DNA of 64,000 nt from JAITMY01 sp031553765 (GTDB lineage: Bacteria; Bacteroidota; Bacteroidia; Bacteroidales; UBA932). The notes under the pieces were generated by a model that ran no database searches, was not told the origin of the DNA, and worked only from the letters and a program-made list of their open reading frames with translations. How positions within the stretch are numbered: the stretch's first letter is position 1; each line of letters begins with the position of its first letter. Shown piece by piece: positions 55,334 to 64,000 of the stretch. Position numbers and translations under genes: made by a program. The stretch is from NCBI GenBank assembly GCA_031553765.1, contig JAVBKY010000001.1, positions 124,001-188,000 of the forward strand, read 5' to 3'.

Positions 55334-56977
55334 CTACTTACGCCAACGCGGATCACCTACGCTGGTTTTACCCTTAAAGTTAGCATCCTTATAGCTGAAG
55401 TTTACAGTACTTATGGCGCCGGAAATAGGACCGGTAAATAAGTCGGTAGACGTACCACTGTACGATGTAAGGTTAGGTATAGCATAGCTGGTTTCTGGTG
55501 TATTTGCTCCGGTATCATCAAAATCCGATGTTTTATACGAATTTTCAACCGTTATGGATGTTGCTGTTCCGGTTTTTATACCACCTGCCGAAGCTTTTGT
55601 CTTACTAAAAATACAATTACTAATTTGCAATAAATCAACATTGTAATCCTGACCACATGTGATCATGTAACGATCTGACCCCTTCAGCATATCATGGAAA
55701 GTGCAATTATTCAGCACAATAGACTTAAGGTTTCCTTTATCATTCTGAATAACCCCCAACGCGGTGTTGTACAGCGTAGTGTTGGTTACCAAAATATTAT
55801 TTATCACCGAAGAGTCTACGGAGCTATTGTGTATAAAGGCATAGTTACCGGCACCGGCAGCGGCTGCTGCAATATCCGTCACTATACAATTATTTACAAG
55901 CAAAGTATCCACCCTTTTCTTCGTTGTACCCTGAATTCTTAATGGGGAATTCAAATAGCCTGCCACGTAACACCCTTCAAGCCACAACTTCTTAATATTG
56001 CACGTTACGGACTGGTTAAATACGTACTGGCTTGTGCCTGCAGTCCCCATATTTGCATTAAAATACAAGTTTTCGAATTTGAAAGTAGCATTTGCAGCAC
56101 CATCCGGCAATGTAAATAACACTGTACCTGCACTACTACCACTGCTGTATATAACTGTTTTTCCACCACTTATCCCCCTAATAGCAATAGATTTTTGCGG
56201 CAGAACGGTGACGGTTGAATAGGTGTAGTTACCTTCACCCAAGCCCAACAAACCTCCATCGGGAAGTTCACTGAGCCTTTCCACAAATGTACCTCCTCCT
56301 GTAACATAAATATCTGCTGTACGGAAAGTTGTGGAACCGCGCTTCACATCGCCATTGTATGCGGTTACCGTGTACGTCTTACCATTATCCAAGCTACTCA
56401 ACTCCAATAGCGACGCACTTTGTTCACCAGAAGTAAGATCATGGGTTAATGTGCTACCTCCGGAATACTTATACGTAAGCTTTGTTACTGGACGCGGACC
56501 TCCAAACCAACGCACCCAAGCGGTAACATCTGTTACAGAGTCCGTATTCACTCCATAAATAAATATATTCTCTGCCGGTACTTTAAACGCCAACGGATTA
56601 TATTTTGAAGTCTTAACTTCATCTGTAGCATTAGCACGCACCTGCACCGAGTAAGTTGTAGATGCTACGAGGCTCATAAATACCGCCGTATCCTGAGTAT
56701 TTGGCACCACTCTGTGAGCAACCAAGTTTGCAGGCAAGAGCTGCATGCTATCCTGGTATAATTCTATGGTATACGAAGCCGCGCTATCGCGCTTCAGCCA
56801 TGATACTGTAACCATACCTCCGGCCTCAATGTCATATTTTGCATTGGCTGTAAGCTGAATGGGTGCAAAAATACGGGGGTAGTTAAATTCACCTTCGTTA
56901 TCCTTGGTGCAGGAGGCGTTGAGCAACATGCCACCAATTATAGCTGTGAACAAAAATATTTTTCTTATCATTTTCAT
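55334..56977 (-). CDS. Surface lipoprotein with fibronectin-type and beta-helix domains (DUF4957/DUF5123-like)
   Basis: A 547-residue lipoprotein (FLFTAIIGGMLLNASC). Two fibronectin-type III-like regions (IEAGGMVTVSWLKRDSAASY, and SSLDNGKTYTVTAYNGDVKR) precede a beta-helix that starts GTFVERLSELPDGGLLGLGE and shows IAIRGISGGKTVIYSS, LYFNANMGTAGTSQYVFNQS, VNNCIVTDI. It ends FSYKDANFKGKTSVGDPRWR. This architecture is that of DUF4957/DUF5123 proteins, regularly encoded with SusCD in pectin loci and thought to bind or cut pectin. An ATG two codons in (56971) is an alternative start. Confidence 0.82.
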   Translation of the reverse strand: MKMIRKIFLFTAIIGGMLLNASCTKDNEGEFNYPRIFAPIQLTANAKYDIEAGGMVTVSWLKRDSAASYTIELYQDSMQLLPANLVAHRVVPNTQDTAVFMSLVASTTYSVQVRANATDEVKTSKYNPLAFKVPAENIFIYGVNTDSVTDVTAWVRWFGGPRPVTKLTYKYSGGSTLTHDLTSGEQSASLLELSSLDNGKTYTVTAYNGDVKRGSTTFRTADIYVTGGGTFVERLSELPDGGLLGLGEGNYTYSTVTVLPQKSIAIRGISGGKTVIYSSGSSAGTVLFTLPDGAANATFKFENLYFNANMGTAGTSQYVFNQSVTCNIKKLWLEGCYVAGYLNSPLRIQGTTKKRVDTLLVNNCIVTDIAAAAAGAGNYAFIHNSSVDSSVINNILVTNTTLYNTALGVIQNDKGNLKSIVLNNCTFHDMLKGSDRYMITCGQDYNVDLLQISNCIFSKTKASAGGIKTGTATSITVENSYKTSDFDDTGANTPETSYAIPNLTSYSGTSTDLFTGPISGAISTVNFSYKDANFKGKTSVGDPRWRK

Positions 56978-56995
56978 TTTTCAATACGCTATAAA

Positions 56996-58825
56996 TTATT
57001 CATACCCATAATCATTCTTAAGCGTGCCCTGGCTGCCATCAAGAATTACCTTCATGATAGGCATTAACTGACGCTTATTGGGATCACCATAGTATAGGAC
57101 ATCTATGCTAATCTTATTAAGCCATCCCGGGTCGACGCTTCCTGCGGTTTGTACCACTGTATAACCTGCGGGGGCAGGAGCCTCTTCTCCTACATTAAAA
57201 CCATACAAAGCCAGGGTATCAACATTGTTAGCAGCATCGGTACCCAACTTGTAGTACACTTGCTGAGGAACATTAGCATAGGCTCCTCTGTGGTTTTTCA
57301 AGTCGCCCAAGGCTTCTAAAGCATCATCCAAGTTTTGCTTTAGCAGTCCCCAGCGAATTAAATCCTGCTTACGCAGCAACTCTCCACAGAATTCAAACGC
57401 GCGCTCCTTTCTAATATCGTCATACACGATATAGTTAACATTGTGCGAATTATCTCCATACGCACGTTCGCGCACCTCATTAAAGTAGGACAGTCCAGCC
57501 CCGCTATACTGGGCTACTTCATCAAGATCGGGATTCGCCAAACAGTAATCGGCTTCAGCATACATAAGCAGCACATCGGCATAGCGCAATATTATGGGAT
57601 TTACACCATCGTCGTTGCTGGTCATACGGGTGCTCATCCACTCGGCACGCCACTTACCCAGCGACATGCCATTAATACCTGTCGATTTTTTATCGGTTGC
57701 CGTAAATAGAGATTGTGCGGTACGACCGTTATCCAACAACCAACGCCAAGGCACCACTGTTACATCGCGACGCTTATCGTACTGGTTATAATCATAGAAG
57801 AAAGTGGGCATTACTAAGATCTCACCCTTTACCGCGGTGGCAGCCCACTTGGTACCTCCTATAGCGGGTAACCCCAAGTATGAGAGCCACTGACCACGAG
57901 ATGTGGTAAACGGTATTTCAAATATAGACTCACGTCCGTTGGTCACTACCTTTGCACAGTTGTCCTTAAATATTTGAGCAAAGTTACTCTCCAAGCGATA
58001 CCTGCCACTGGCAATGATATCAGCACACTCATCCTTTGCTATTTGATGCAGCTCTTGACGACGCGCATCGGAGGACATAACAAAATCAACTACGCCACCA
58101 TTGCGAGACAGCAAAGCCATACCTGAAGCTGAAAGTGCTATGCGGGCACGCAATCCCTTTGCCACAGCCTTATTGGGACGCTGTACCGTAGAGGTTTGAG
58201 CAATGTCTCCACCCCAAGGCATTAGCGCGGAGGCTTCGGCCAAATCATCAATAATTTGATCGTAAATATCAGCTCTATCAGTTTTAGGCAAGTAGATATT
58301 ACTTTCGTTAGCAGGTTCAAAACGTGCGGGTACATCGCCCCACCAACGAATCAAATCGTAGTAGAACATGGCACGCAACGTGAGCGCTTCGCCCAACAGG
58401 TAGCCCATGGTATTGCCGGGTTCCGGATTACCATACTTAGTGATACCCGTAATGGCAAGGTTGCAACGCTCAATAGCCGTGTAAAGCCAGCTCCATGGAT
58501 TCTTCTCATCGTTGAAGTTTTCACCCAATGCGGGAGTGGCACAATAGGTAGCAATCGACCTACGGTTGTTATCTACGTTACCCGTTTTTGAGCTGCTTTT
58601 GTACTCTATATCGGTATTTACTCCCATATAAGTAGCGAGGCGATTACGGTAGGATCTATCCTCGTTCATCACGTAGTATATACCCATTATTTCACCTTCG
58701 GCTAAGGTGGGGTCGGAATATATTATATCGTCGGTAAACGATGACTTCTGCTCTACATCCAAATATTTATCGCAGGAGGTAAAGCCAAGTAAGCCAACCA
58801 AAACTATATATAAATGCTTCTTCAT
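56996..58825 (-). CDS. susD: SusD/RagB-family glycan-binding lipoprotein
   Basis: A 609-residue outer-membrane surface lipoprotein (YIVLVGLLGFTSC, Cys19). N-terminal DKYLDVEQKSSFTDD is the usual SusD lead; tetratricopeptide-like helices follow (GYLLGEALTLRAMFYYDLIR, WWGDVPARFEP). Towards the C-terminus come NPIILRYADVLLMYAEADYC, the SusD consensus, and RKERAFEFCGELLRKQDLIR then WGLLKQNLDD. It caps the SusC barrel and delivers oligosaccharides. Adjacent lyases suggest pectin-derived ligands (inference). The symbol is generic for the family. Confidence 0.94.
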   Translation of the reverse strand: MKKHLYIVLVGLLGFTSCDKYLDVEQKSSFTDDIIYSDPTLAEGEIMGIYYVMNEDRSYRNRLATYMGVNTDIEYKSSSKTGNVDNNRRSIATYCATPALGENFNDEKNPWSWLYTAIERCNLAITGITKYGNPEPGNTMGYLLGEALTLRAMFYYDLIRWWGDVPARFEPANESNIYLPKTDRADIYDQIIDDLAEASALMPWGGDIAQTSTVQRPNKAVAKGLRARIALSASGMALLSRNGGVVDFVMSSDARRQELHQIAKDECADIIASGRYRLESNFAQIFKDNCAKVVTNGRESIFEIPFTTSRGQWLSYLGLPAIGGTKWAATAVKGEILVMPTFFYDYNQYDKRRDVTVVPWRWLLDNGRTAQSLFTATDKKSTGINGMSLGKWRAEWMSTRMTSNDDGVNPIILRYADVLLMYAEADYCLANPDLDEVAQYSGAGLSYFNEVRERAYGDNSHNVNYIVYDDIRKERAFEFCGELLRKQDLIRWGLLKQNLDDALEALGDLKNHRGAYANVPQQVYYKLGTDAANNVDTLALYGFNVGEEAPAPAGYTVVQTAGSVDPGWLNKISIDVLYYGDPNKRQLMPIMKVILDGSQGTLKNDYGYE

Positions 58826-58843
58826 TTTCTTTTTCCTGTTTTA

Positions 58844-61800
58844 TTAGAATGTAAGGTTAACACCAAAATTGTACGAGCGGCTCTTAGGGTATGCCGAATA
58901 GTCAACACCCGGTGTAAGCGGTGTAGAGCGACGCGTATCTACTTCTGGATCGTAGCCTGAGTAGTTGGTCCACGTCCACACGTTGTACAATGACACGTAT
59001 AGGCGCAGCTGCTGTACAAATATTTTCGACATCCATCGTGCAGGGAAGGTATACCCCAAGGTAATGTTATTTAGGCGCAAGAATGAACCATCTTCTACTG
59101 CCCACGAGTGGAAAGCGTAGCGGCTCATTACGGGCGACCAAAGATCGGTACCGCTGTTAAGTGCAGCCAACGCATCGGGGTCAGTAACACGTAAACCCGA
59201 AGTTGGGTCAATATTCGTATAACGACCACCTAGTTCCATATCTGTAAGCATATTACGATAGGTGTACTTATTGGTAGTAGTAAACTCAATCTTATTCGCA
59301 TTATAAATATTATTACCGTACACCCAGTTAAAGTTAGCGGCAAAATCAAAACCCTTGTACTGCGCGGTAAGCCCAAAGCCTCCGGTATGCTTGGGTGAGG
59401 CATTGCCTATAACCTGACGATCGGCAGCTGTTATCTTGCCATCGCCATCCAAATCTCTCAACTTGAGAGCACCCGGTCCCCATGAGGAGCCTGTCAAACC
59501 GCTGTTATCAACCAAGAAGTTGCCATTGGCATCTTTATATGTGCCTGTACCCTTACCATCGTTACCTATTACTTCTGTATAAACAGCCGAGTTTGGCGCC
59601 CATTTATTATTTTTGGCATCCCAGCGAAAATCATCCTCCGAGTAGCGTCCTTCAGTTACATAGCCATACATAAGACCAACCGATTGGCCAACATACACGC
59701 GATAGTCATCAGATGCTTCCGCATCGCTAGTCCACTTTGAAGAGGCTTGCAGCATATCCATGCCTCCGAGACTTTCCACCTTATTCGTATTTACACCAAT
59801 ATTGAAGTTGAAATTAACACGCAAATCCTGCTTTTCAATAATTGCTGCATTAAGAATAACCTCTATACCCTTGTTAGAGGTTTCACCTACGTTACGCATT
59901 TGCGTATTGTAACCGGAACCGGGAATTTGGTAGTCAATGAGTAGATCCTTAGTATTGTTCCAGTATAACTCCACCGAACCATTAATGCGGTTATGTAGGA
60001 AACCGTAATCAACACCAATATTACGGGTAACGGTGGTTTCCCACTTTAGGTTCTCATTATTAAGCGCCGTACCTGCACTCCAGTACGAATTGGTGAACGG
60101 GATGTAATTATTGGCAGGCTTAGAGCTGTACACCTGCATGTAGGATAGCGCCGGAATGTTGTTGTTACCTGCTGTACCCAAGCTGGCGCGAATTTTAAGA
60201 TCTGAGAGCCAATCCTGAGAATCCTTCATAAACTCCTCCTCGCTAATACGCCAAGCCAATGCGGCAGAAGGGAAGTATCCCCAACGGTTACCGCTTTTAA
60301 ACTTGCTGGAACCGTCGGCACGCATAGTAACCGAAGCTAAATACCTATCATTCCACGAATAGTTGGCGCGTCCAAAGAATGACACGAGCTTGTCCTCAGG
60401 AGTATAGTAATTATTATAGCTAATGGGAGTACCTTGTGAGGTAAAGCCCCAAGCCATGTTCGCATCAAAGTTCGTTGGGAAATTTTCCACCCAAGTTTCT
60501 TTCGATTGATTATTTATATTGAACAACTCTTGCCCTACCATCACCGAAAGGCTATGCTTTTCGGGAAGTACCTTTTTGAAATCATATGACAGCGTATTAG
60601 TAACACGGAATGATGTTTTGGTTTTGTCCGTCATTTGTATAGCAGGCTGATTTTTGTAGGTAGCACCATCGCGCACGTAGTAGGTAGACAAACCGTAAAA
60701 ACGCTGATCATTATCCACATTATTATCCAAGCCCAACTCAGAACGCCATACCAGCTGCTTAGTGAAATCTATTGAAAATCCACCATTGTAGCTGTAGTTC
60801 TTTTTAGTACGTTGGCGAGAGTTATCATTCACAGCCACTGTAGGCGGGTAGAGGCTGCCAATACTTTCCTCATCATCATCGGGAGAGGTTTGATTTTTGA
60901 GGGGAATGGGCGTATATATTACGCTATGCTTCAAACGAGAGTCCTGCGTTGACTTCTCTGTACCCGTTTGATCATTAGCTCCTGCCCCATTAATCAGCGT
61001 GTTGGAGTAGCGTGCCGTAAAGTTAATTTTAAACCACTCCAGTGGCTTAGCATTCATCTTTAAAATCAGGTTATCGCGCGTGTAGTCCGAGCCCATCATA
61101 ATAGCTTTATCATCCACTCGGTTGTAGCTCATATTGAAGCTAACTTGTTTGGTCCCACCATTAACACTAAGACTTTGGTTAGATGTAGTTCCTATGCGAC
61201 CAAAGACTTGATCCTGCCAGTTATTAGCCGTAACATCGTTGTACATATCCATATCCTGATAAATACCAAAGTATGGTTCGTACTGCGTACCTACTTTATT
61301 TTGTAGCACAGCTTGCTCATATTGCAAATTAGCAAATTGGTAGGGATTCAAGACATCCAACTCTTTTGCAATTTTTTTGACACCAACATACCCATTATAG
61401 CTAACCGAAATCTTTCCTTCTTTAGGATTTTTGGTGGTAATAATAATAACACCGTTAGCACCACGTGCACCGTAAATAGCGGTACTCGAAGCATCCTTAA
61501 GTACGTCAATAGACTGAATATCGCTGGGCGGAATATCAGAAATATTATCTACAGGAAAACCATCCACGATGTACAACGGAGAGTTATCACGTGTGATAGA
61601 ACCTCCACCACGCACACGAATTTTCACATCGGCATCCGGCGAGCCCTCACTGGTGGTAATTTGCACACCGGCCAACTTACCCGTTATGGCTTCTGCTGCC
61701 GATGACACCGGGATATTTGCAAGTTGCTTAGCGCTAACCGAGGCAACAGAACCGGTAAGATCGCGCTTACGCATAGTACCATACCCCACCACCACCACAT

Positions 61801-62134
61801 CCTCAAGCGTATTAGCATCGCTTTCCATTACCACATTCATGGCTCCGGTAGCAGGTATTTCTACCTCCTTAGTTGTATACCCTATGTACGAAAATGAAAG
61901 GTAGCGAGCCTTATCATCAACCGACAGAGAAAACGCTCCGTTTTCATCGGTCATGCCACCTTTAGTTGTACCAACAATAAGTATAGAGGCAAACTCTACA
62001 GGATTTCCATCGGCGTCCTTTACTTCACCTTGAATGGTACGAGCAGCAAAAGCCTGCCCCGACACTAACATGGTGAATAAAAGCAAGCCCCCCACAAGGA
62101 GGGACTTGCCTAATAATAAATGCTTTCTAAGCAT
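58844..62134 (-). CDS. susC: SusC/RagA-family TonB-dependent transporter
   Basis: A 1096-residue outer-membrane transporter: signal peptide (GGLLLFTMLVSGQAFA), carboxypeptidase-regulatory-like domain (IQGEVKDADGNPVEFASILI to about residue 115), TonB-box region, and plug domain opening DVVVVGYGTMRKRDLTGSVA. The SusC plug signature follows (PLYIVDGFPVDNISDI, IDVLKDASSTAIYGARGANG), then a 22-strand barrel ending RSYNFGVNLTF. It imports oligosaccharides with TonB energy, paired with the downstream SusD. It is 29 bases after the stop of the T9SS protein gene, so co-transcribed with it. Confidence 0.96.
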   Translation of the reverse strand: MLRKHLLLGKSLLVGGLLLFTMLVSGQAFAARTIQGEVKDADGNPVEFASILIVGTTKGGMTDENGAFSLSVDDKARYLSFSYIGYTTKEVEIPATGAMNVVMESDANTLEDVVVVGYGTMRKRDLTGSVASVSAKQLANIPVSSAAEAITGKLAGVQITTSEGSPDADVKIRVRGGGSITRDNSPLYIVDGFPVDNISDIPPSDIQSIDVLKDASSTAIYGARGANGVIIITTKNPKEGKISVSYNGYVGVKKIAKELDVLNPYQFANLQYEQAVLQNKVGTQYEPYFGIYQDMDMYNDVTANNWQDQVFGRIGTTSNQSLSVNGGTKQVSFNMSYNRVDDKAIMMGSDYTRDNLILKMNAKPLEWFKINFTARYSNTLINGAGANDQTGTEKSTQDSRLKHSVIYTPIPLKNQTSPDDDEESIGSLYPPTVAVNDNSRQRTKKNYSYNGGFSIDFTKQLVWRSELGLDNNVDNDQRFYGLSTYYVRDGATYKNQPAIQMTDKTKTSFRVTNTLSYDFKKVLPEKHSLSVMVGQELFNINNQSKETWVENFPTNFDANMAWGFTSQGTPISYNNYYTPEDKLVSFFGRANYSWNDRYLASVTMRADGSSKFKSGNRWGYFPSAALAWRISEEEFMKDSQDWLSDLKIRASLGTAGNNNIPALSYMQVYSSKPANNYIPFTNSYWSAGTALNNENLKWETTVTRNIGVDYGFLHNRINGSVELYWNNTKDLLIDYQIPGSGYNTQMRNVGETSNKGIEVILNAAIIEKQDLRVNFNFNIGVNTNKVESLGGMDMLQASSKWTSDAEASDDYRVYVGQSVGLMYGYVTEGRYSEDDFRWDAKNNKWAPNSAVYTEVIGNDGKGTGTYKDANGNFLVDNSGLTGSSWGPGALKLRDLDGDGKITAADRQVIGNASPKHTGGFGLTAQYKGFDFAANFNWVYGNNIYNANKIEFTTTNKYTYRNMLTDMELGGRYTNIDPTSGLRVTDPDALAALNSGTDLWSPVMSRYAFHSWAVEDGSFLRLNNITLGYTFPARWMSKIFVQQLRLYVSLYNVWTWTNYSGYDPEVDTRRSTPLTPGVDYSAYPKSRSYNFGVNLTF

Positions 62135-62163
62135 AACTATTTTTTATTTTTGAAAAATTTAAT

Positions 62164-64000
62164 TTATTCTTTGGCAATGCTGATAACGGCAGGATACTTT
62201 TTCTCCTTAGTGTAAACCAGCACAAAGTAGTTACCACCTGCCAAGCCTTGCATATCCACTTCTGCAGCATTAGTAGTACGCAGCACCACGCCTGTTGCAC
62301 TTATTACCTGAACCTTCACCACGGTTTCACCACTTGTAACATGCAGCGTACCACTCACCGGGTTAGGATAAACACCTGCACTTGCCTGATTCAACTTTTT
62401 AGCATTCGTAGAGCCACCCTGTACAAGCCTAATGGTCTTAGAGCTTACAATGGTATTGTCTGCCTTTACCTTAACGTCAATAGTAGCAGTACCAAGTGAG
62501 GCACCTGCAATAGGAGTTACCAAACCTGTAGCACTAACCGTAACACGTGCGCTGCTTGTACTCCAAATAACTTCCTGTGAAGCGTTGGAAGGAAGTACCA
62601 CAGCTGTGAGCTGCAGCGTACCATTAGTGTAAACGGTATCGGTGGTTGAAGTGATGGAAACGCTCGTAGGATCCGCAGGAAGATTTGAGCTATCCGGATG
62701 AATCATGCCAAACACCTTAAGGTCGTGCAAACGGCTACGCTGATCACCTACTGCCGGTGCAGATGAACCGGAAACAAACTTTAGCATTACGTTTGATGCA
62801 TTAATTGCAATATTGCTATAGGCAGTACCGCTAACTCCACTACTATACTCTCCAACCTGTGTCCATGATACTCCGTTGTCTGTACTCTTATGCAGGGTAG
62901 TATTACGGCTAGCACCTGTTGCCGATATGGAGAAGTTTACCTTAGTAACATACTGAGACAGCTGGTTTACGATAAATTCACCGGCTGTACCATCCGATCC
63001 GGGCTCATCAGCACCTACTTTTGCCAACTGCACGTAACCTACGCTCACCCCTGCTGCTGCAGGAGTGGTTTTCACATCACAAGTAGGTGATACTGTTACG
63101 TTCTTCAAGTTGGCTTGTACCTTTGCGTTCGATTTCAACTTCAAAGTAATGTCCCTTGAGAAACTTGAGAAAGTTATCACACTCTCACAAGCCGTTGCAT
63201 CACTACCCTCAGCTGTCCAATCTTGGAAATTTTCCACAATAATAGGTAGTTCCACTAGTCCCGATGCTCCTGTGCTAAATGAAATATTTACAGCGGGACA
63301 TCCCTTAGCACCAGCCGCCACAACTGCAGCAATAGCGCTATCGGGAGCAGTAATATTATAGGTAGTGCTACCTTGCAATGCAGATGCCGGAGTAAGCGTA
63401 ACTACAGCACCATTTGCTACAGCACTGGCAACTGCAACATTATTAATCTTAATAAGTGATGCATTCACAACCTGTACACTTTGATCATAGGTCAACGTAA
63501 TAGCCGTTGATGTAGCCACCTGAGCAGCACCATTAGAGGGAATGCTTGACGAAAGTACTGGCTTATCAGCCACCGGAGCATTAATCTCTAATGAGTAAAT
63601 GCTGCCGCCCCCGGTACCTGCAGAAAGACCTATTTGAATTGTTACCGGATCAAATTCCTTAAACTCATACTCAATTGTATTACATGTGTTTGAGGCTACA
63701 GTCTTAGTAGCCAAAGCCTCACCACCCAACTTACGAATAATGAAAGTACGACCACCCGAGCCGCTCACACCCGCCTTTACAAGACCACAACTTGGCAATT
63801 GAATAGTTAGGAATGATACTGGATCTTCTGGAGTTGCAACCTTATTAGTTCTAAATGCACCCGTAGTGGTCTTACTGCTACACTCAGCAGTAACTGCGTA
63901 TGTAGCATTGTAAGGAGCACCGCTCATCCATGTAGGCGCAATGTAGTTTGCATCTAGCGTGGGGATGTATGGAAATGATATGGCATCAGTAGCAGTGGTG
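62164..64000 (-). CDS. T9SS-secreted protein with Ig-like domains, 5' end outside window
   Basis: The frame is open from the window edge (64000) to 62164, giving 612 codons; the true start lies beyond. Visible parts, in order: a beta-rich segment of unknown type (FIIRKLGGEALATKTVASNT), a Big_5-like domain (PVLSSSIPSNGAAQVATSTA), an unassigned beta region, a Big_2-like domain (TNGTLQLTAVVLPSNASQEV, then IWSTSSARVTVSATGLVTPI), and a T9SS type A sorting domain (GVYPNPVSGTLHVTSGETVV to YPAVISIAKE). It is first in the visible SusCD transcript, so it may be a secreted pectin-active or binding protein, but no catalytic domain is visible. Confidence 0.85.
   Translation of the reverse strand, partial: TTATDAISFPYIPTLDANYIAPTWMSGAPYNATYAVTAECSSKTTTGAFRTNKVATPEDPVSFLTIQLPSCGLVKAGVSGSGGRTFIIRKLGGEALATKTVASNTCNTIEYEFKEFDPVTIQIGLSAGTGGGSIYSLEINAPVADKPVLSSSIPSNGAAQVATSTAITLTYDQSVQVVNASLIKINNVAVASAVANGAVVTLTPASALQGSTTYNITAPDSAIAAVVAAGAKGCPAVNISFSTGASGLVELPIIVENFQDWTAEGSDATACESVITFSSFSRDITLKLKSNAKVQANLKNVTVSPTCDVKTTPAAAGVSVGYVQLAKVGADEPGSDGTAGEFIVNQLSQYVTKVNFSISATGASRNTTLHKSTDNGVSWTQVGEYSSGVSGTAYSNIAINASNVMLKFVSGSSAPAVGDQRSRLHDLKVFGMIHPDSSNLPADPTSVSITSTTDTVYTNGTLQLTAVVLPSNASQEVIWSTSSARVTVSATGLVTPIAGASLGTATIDVKVKADNTIVSSKTIRLVQGGSTNAKKLNQASAGVYPNPVSGTLHVTSGETVVKVQVISATGVVLRTTNAAEVDMQGLAGGNYFVLVYTKEKKYPAVISIAKE

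Overview
This window comes from a member of the Bacteroidota, most likely order Bacteroidales. The evidence is a SusC/SusD pair, two proteins with type IX secretion (T9SS) type A C-terminal sorting domains, many lipoproteins, repeated use of the Bacteroidota promoter (-33 TTTG or TTG, -7 TAnnTTTG), and the gene order pyrE - SRPBCC - birA/rsfS - ftsH - cdsA - psd. No rRNA, tRNA, CRISPR array, transposase or prophage gene was recognised.

Layout. 1-8.3 kb: a flippase cut by the window edge, a C_GCAxxG_C_C protein, a GH28 pectinase-like lipoprotein, fmt, a membrane-protein/XRE pair, rpsP, rimM, gmhB, a rhomboid protease and holA. 8.5-17.9 kb: a solitary HsdR-N nuclease-like gene and six exported minus-strand proteins. 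Three of these are parallel beta-helix paralogues, two of which form a tandem duplication that also copied the 3' end of the HsdR-N gene. Four of the six share a C-terminal Cys-containing domain and a short tail I-x-H-x-x-N-[VL]. The sixth is a GLUG-repeat T9SS substrate, and two tandem membrane-bound AraC regulators are divergent from it. 20.8-31.8 kb: housekeeping genes (GNAT, M3 peptidase, AI-2E-type permease, psd, cdsA, DUF2007, ftsH, rsfS, birA, SRPBCC, pyrE). ftsH is interrupted by one in-frame TAG between its membrane part and its AAA+ part. rsfS carries a long histone-H1-like tail.

31.9-39.6 kb: an accessory region, all plus strand. It opens with a unit that has the hallmark geometry of an integron gene cassette (10-base complementary ends and an imperfect-palindrome attC-like site) around a GNAT gene. 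Then come another GNAT gene, a nitroreductase, a frameshifted GNAT fragment, VOC, DUF2975/XRE, an AlkZ-like protein, a class A beta-lactamase, a third intact GNAT gene, MmcQ/YjbR, DUF1801 and NUDIX genes. 40.0-43.3 kb: a 2-oxoacid:ferredoxin oxidoreductase operon (delta, alpha, beta, a Dabb gene, gamma) ending at a perfect terminator. 43.4-53.2 kb: lipoproteins, an EEP-family nuclease-like protein, DUF2284, an acyl-CoA dehydrogenase/EtfAB cluster with a four-helix-bundle gene inside it, CapA-like and DUF3467 genes. 53.4-64.0 kb: a probable pectin utilisation locus (PL1 lyase, DUF4957-like lipoprotein, SusD, SusC, a T9SS-exported Ig-like protein cut by the window end).

The gaps hold many kinds of palindromic intergenic repeat, several in two to four copies here. 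Some double as terminators or lie at promoters. All coordinates and motif matches were read by eye; family names rest on recognised motifs, not on database searches.
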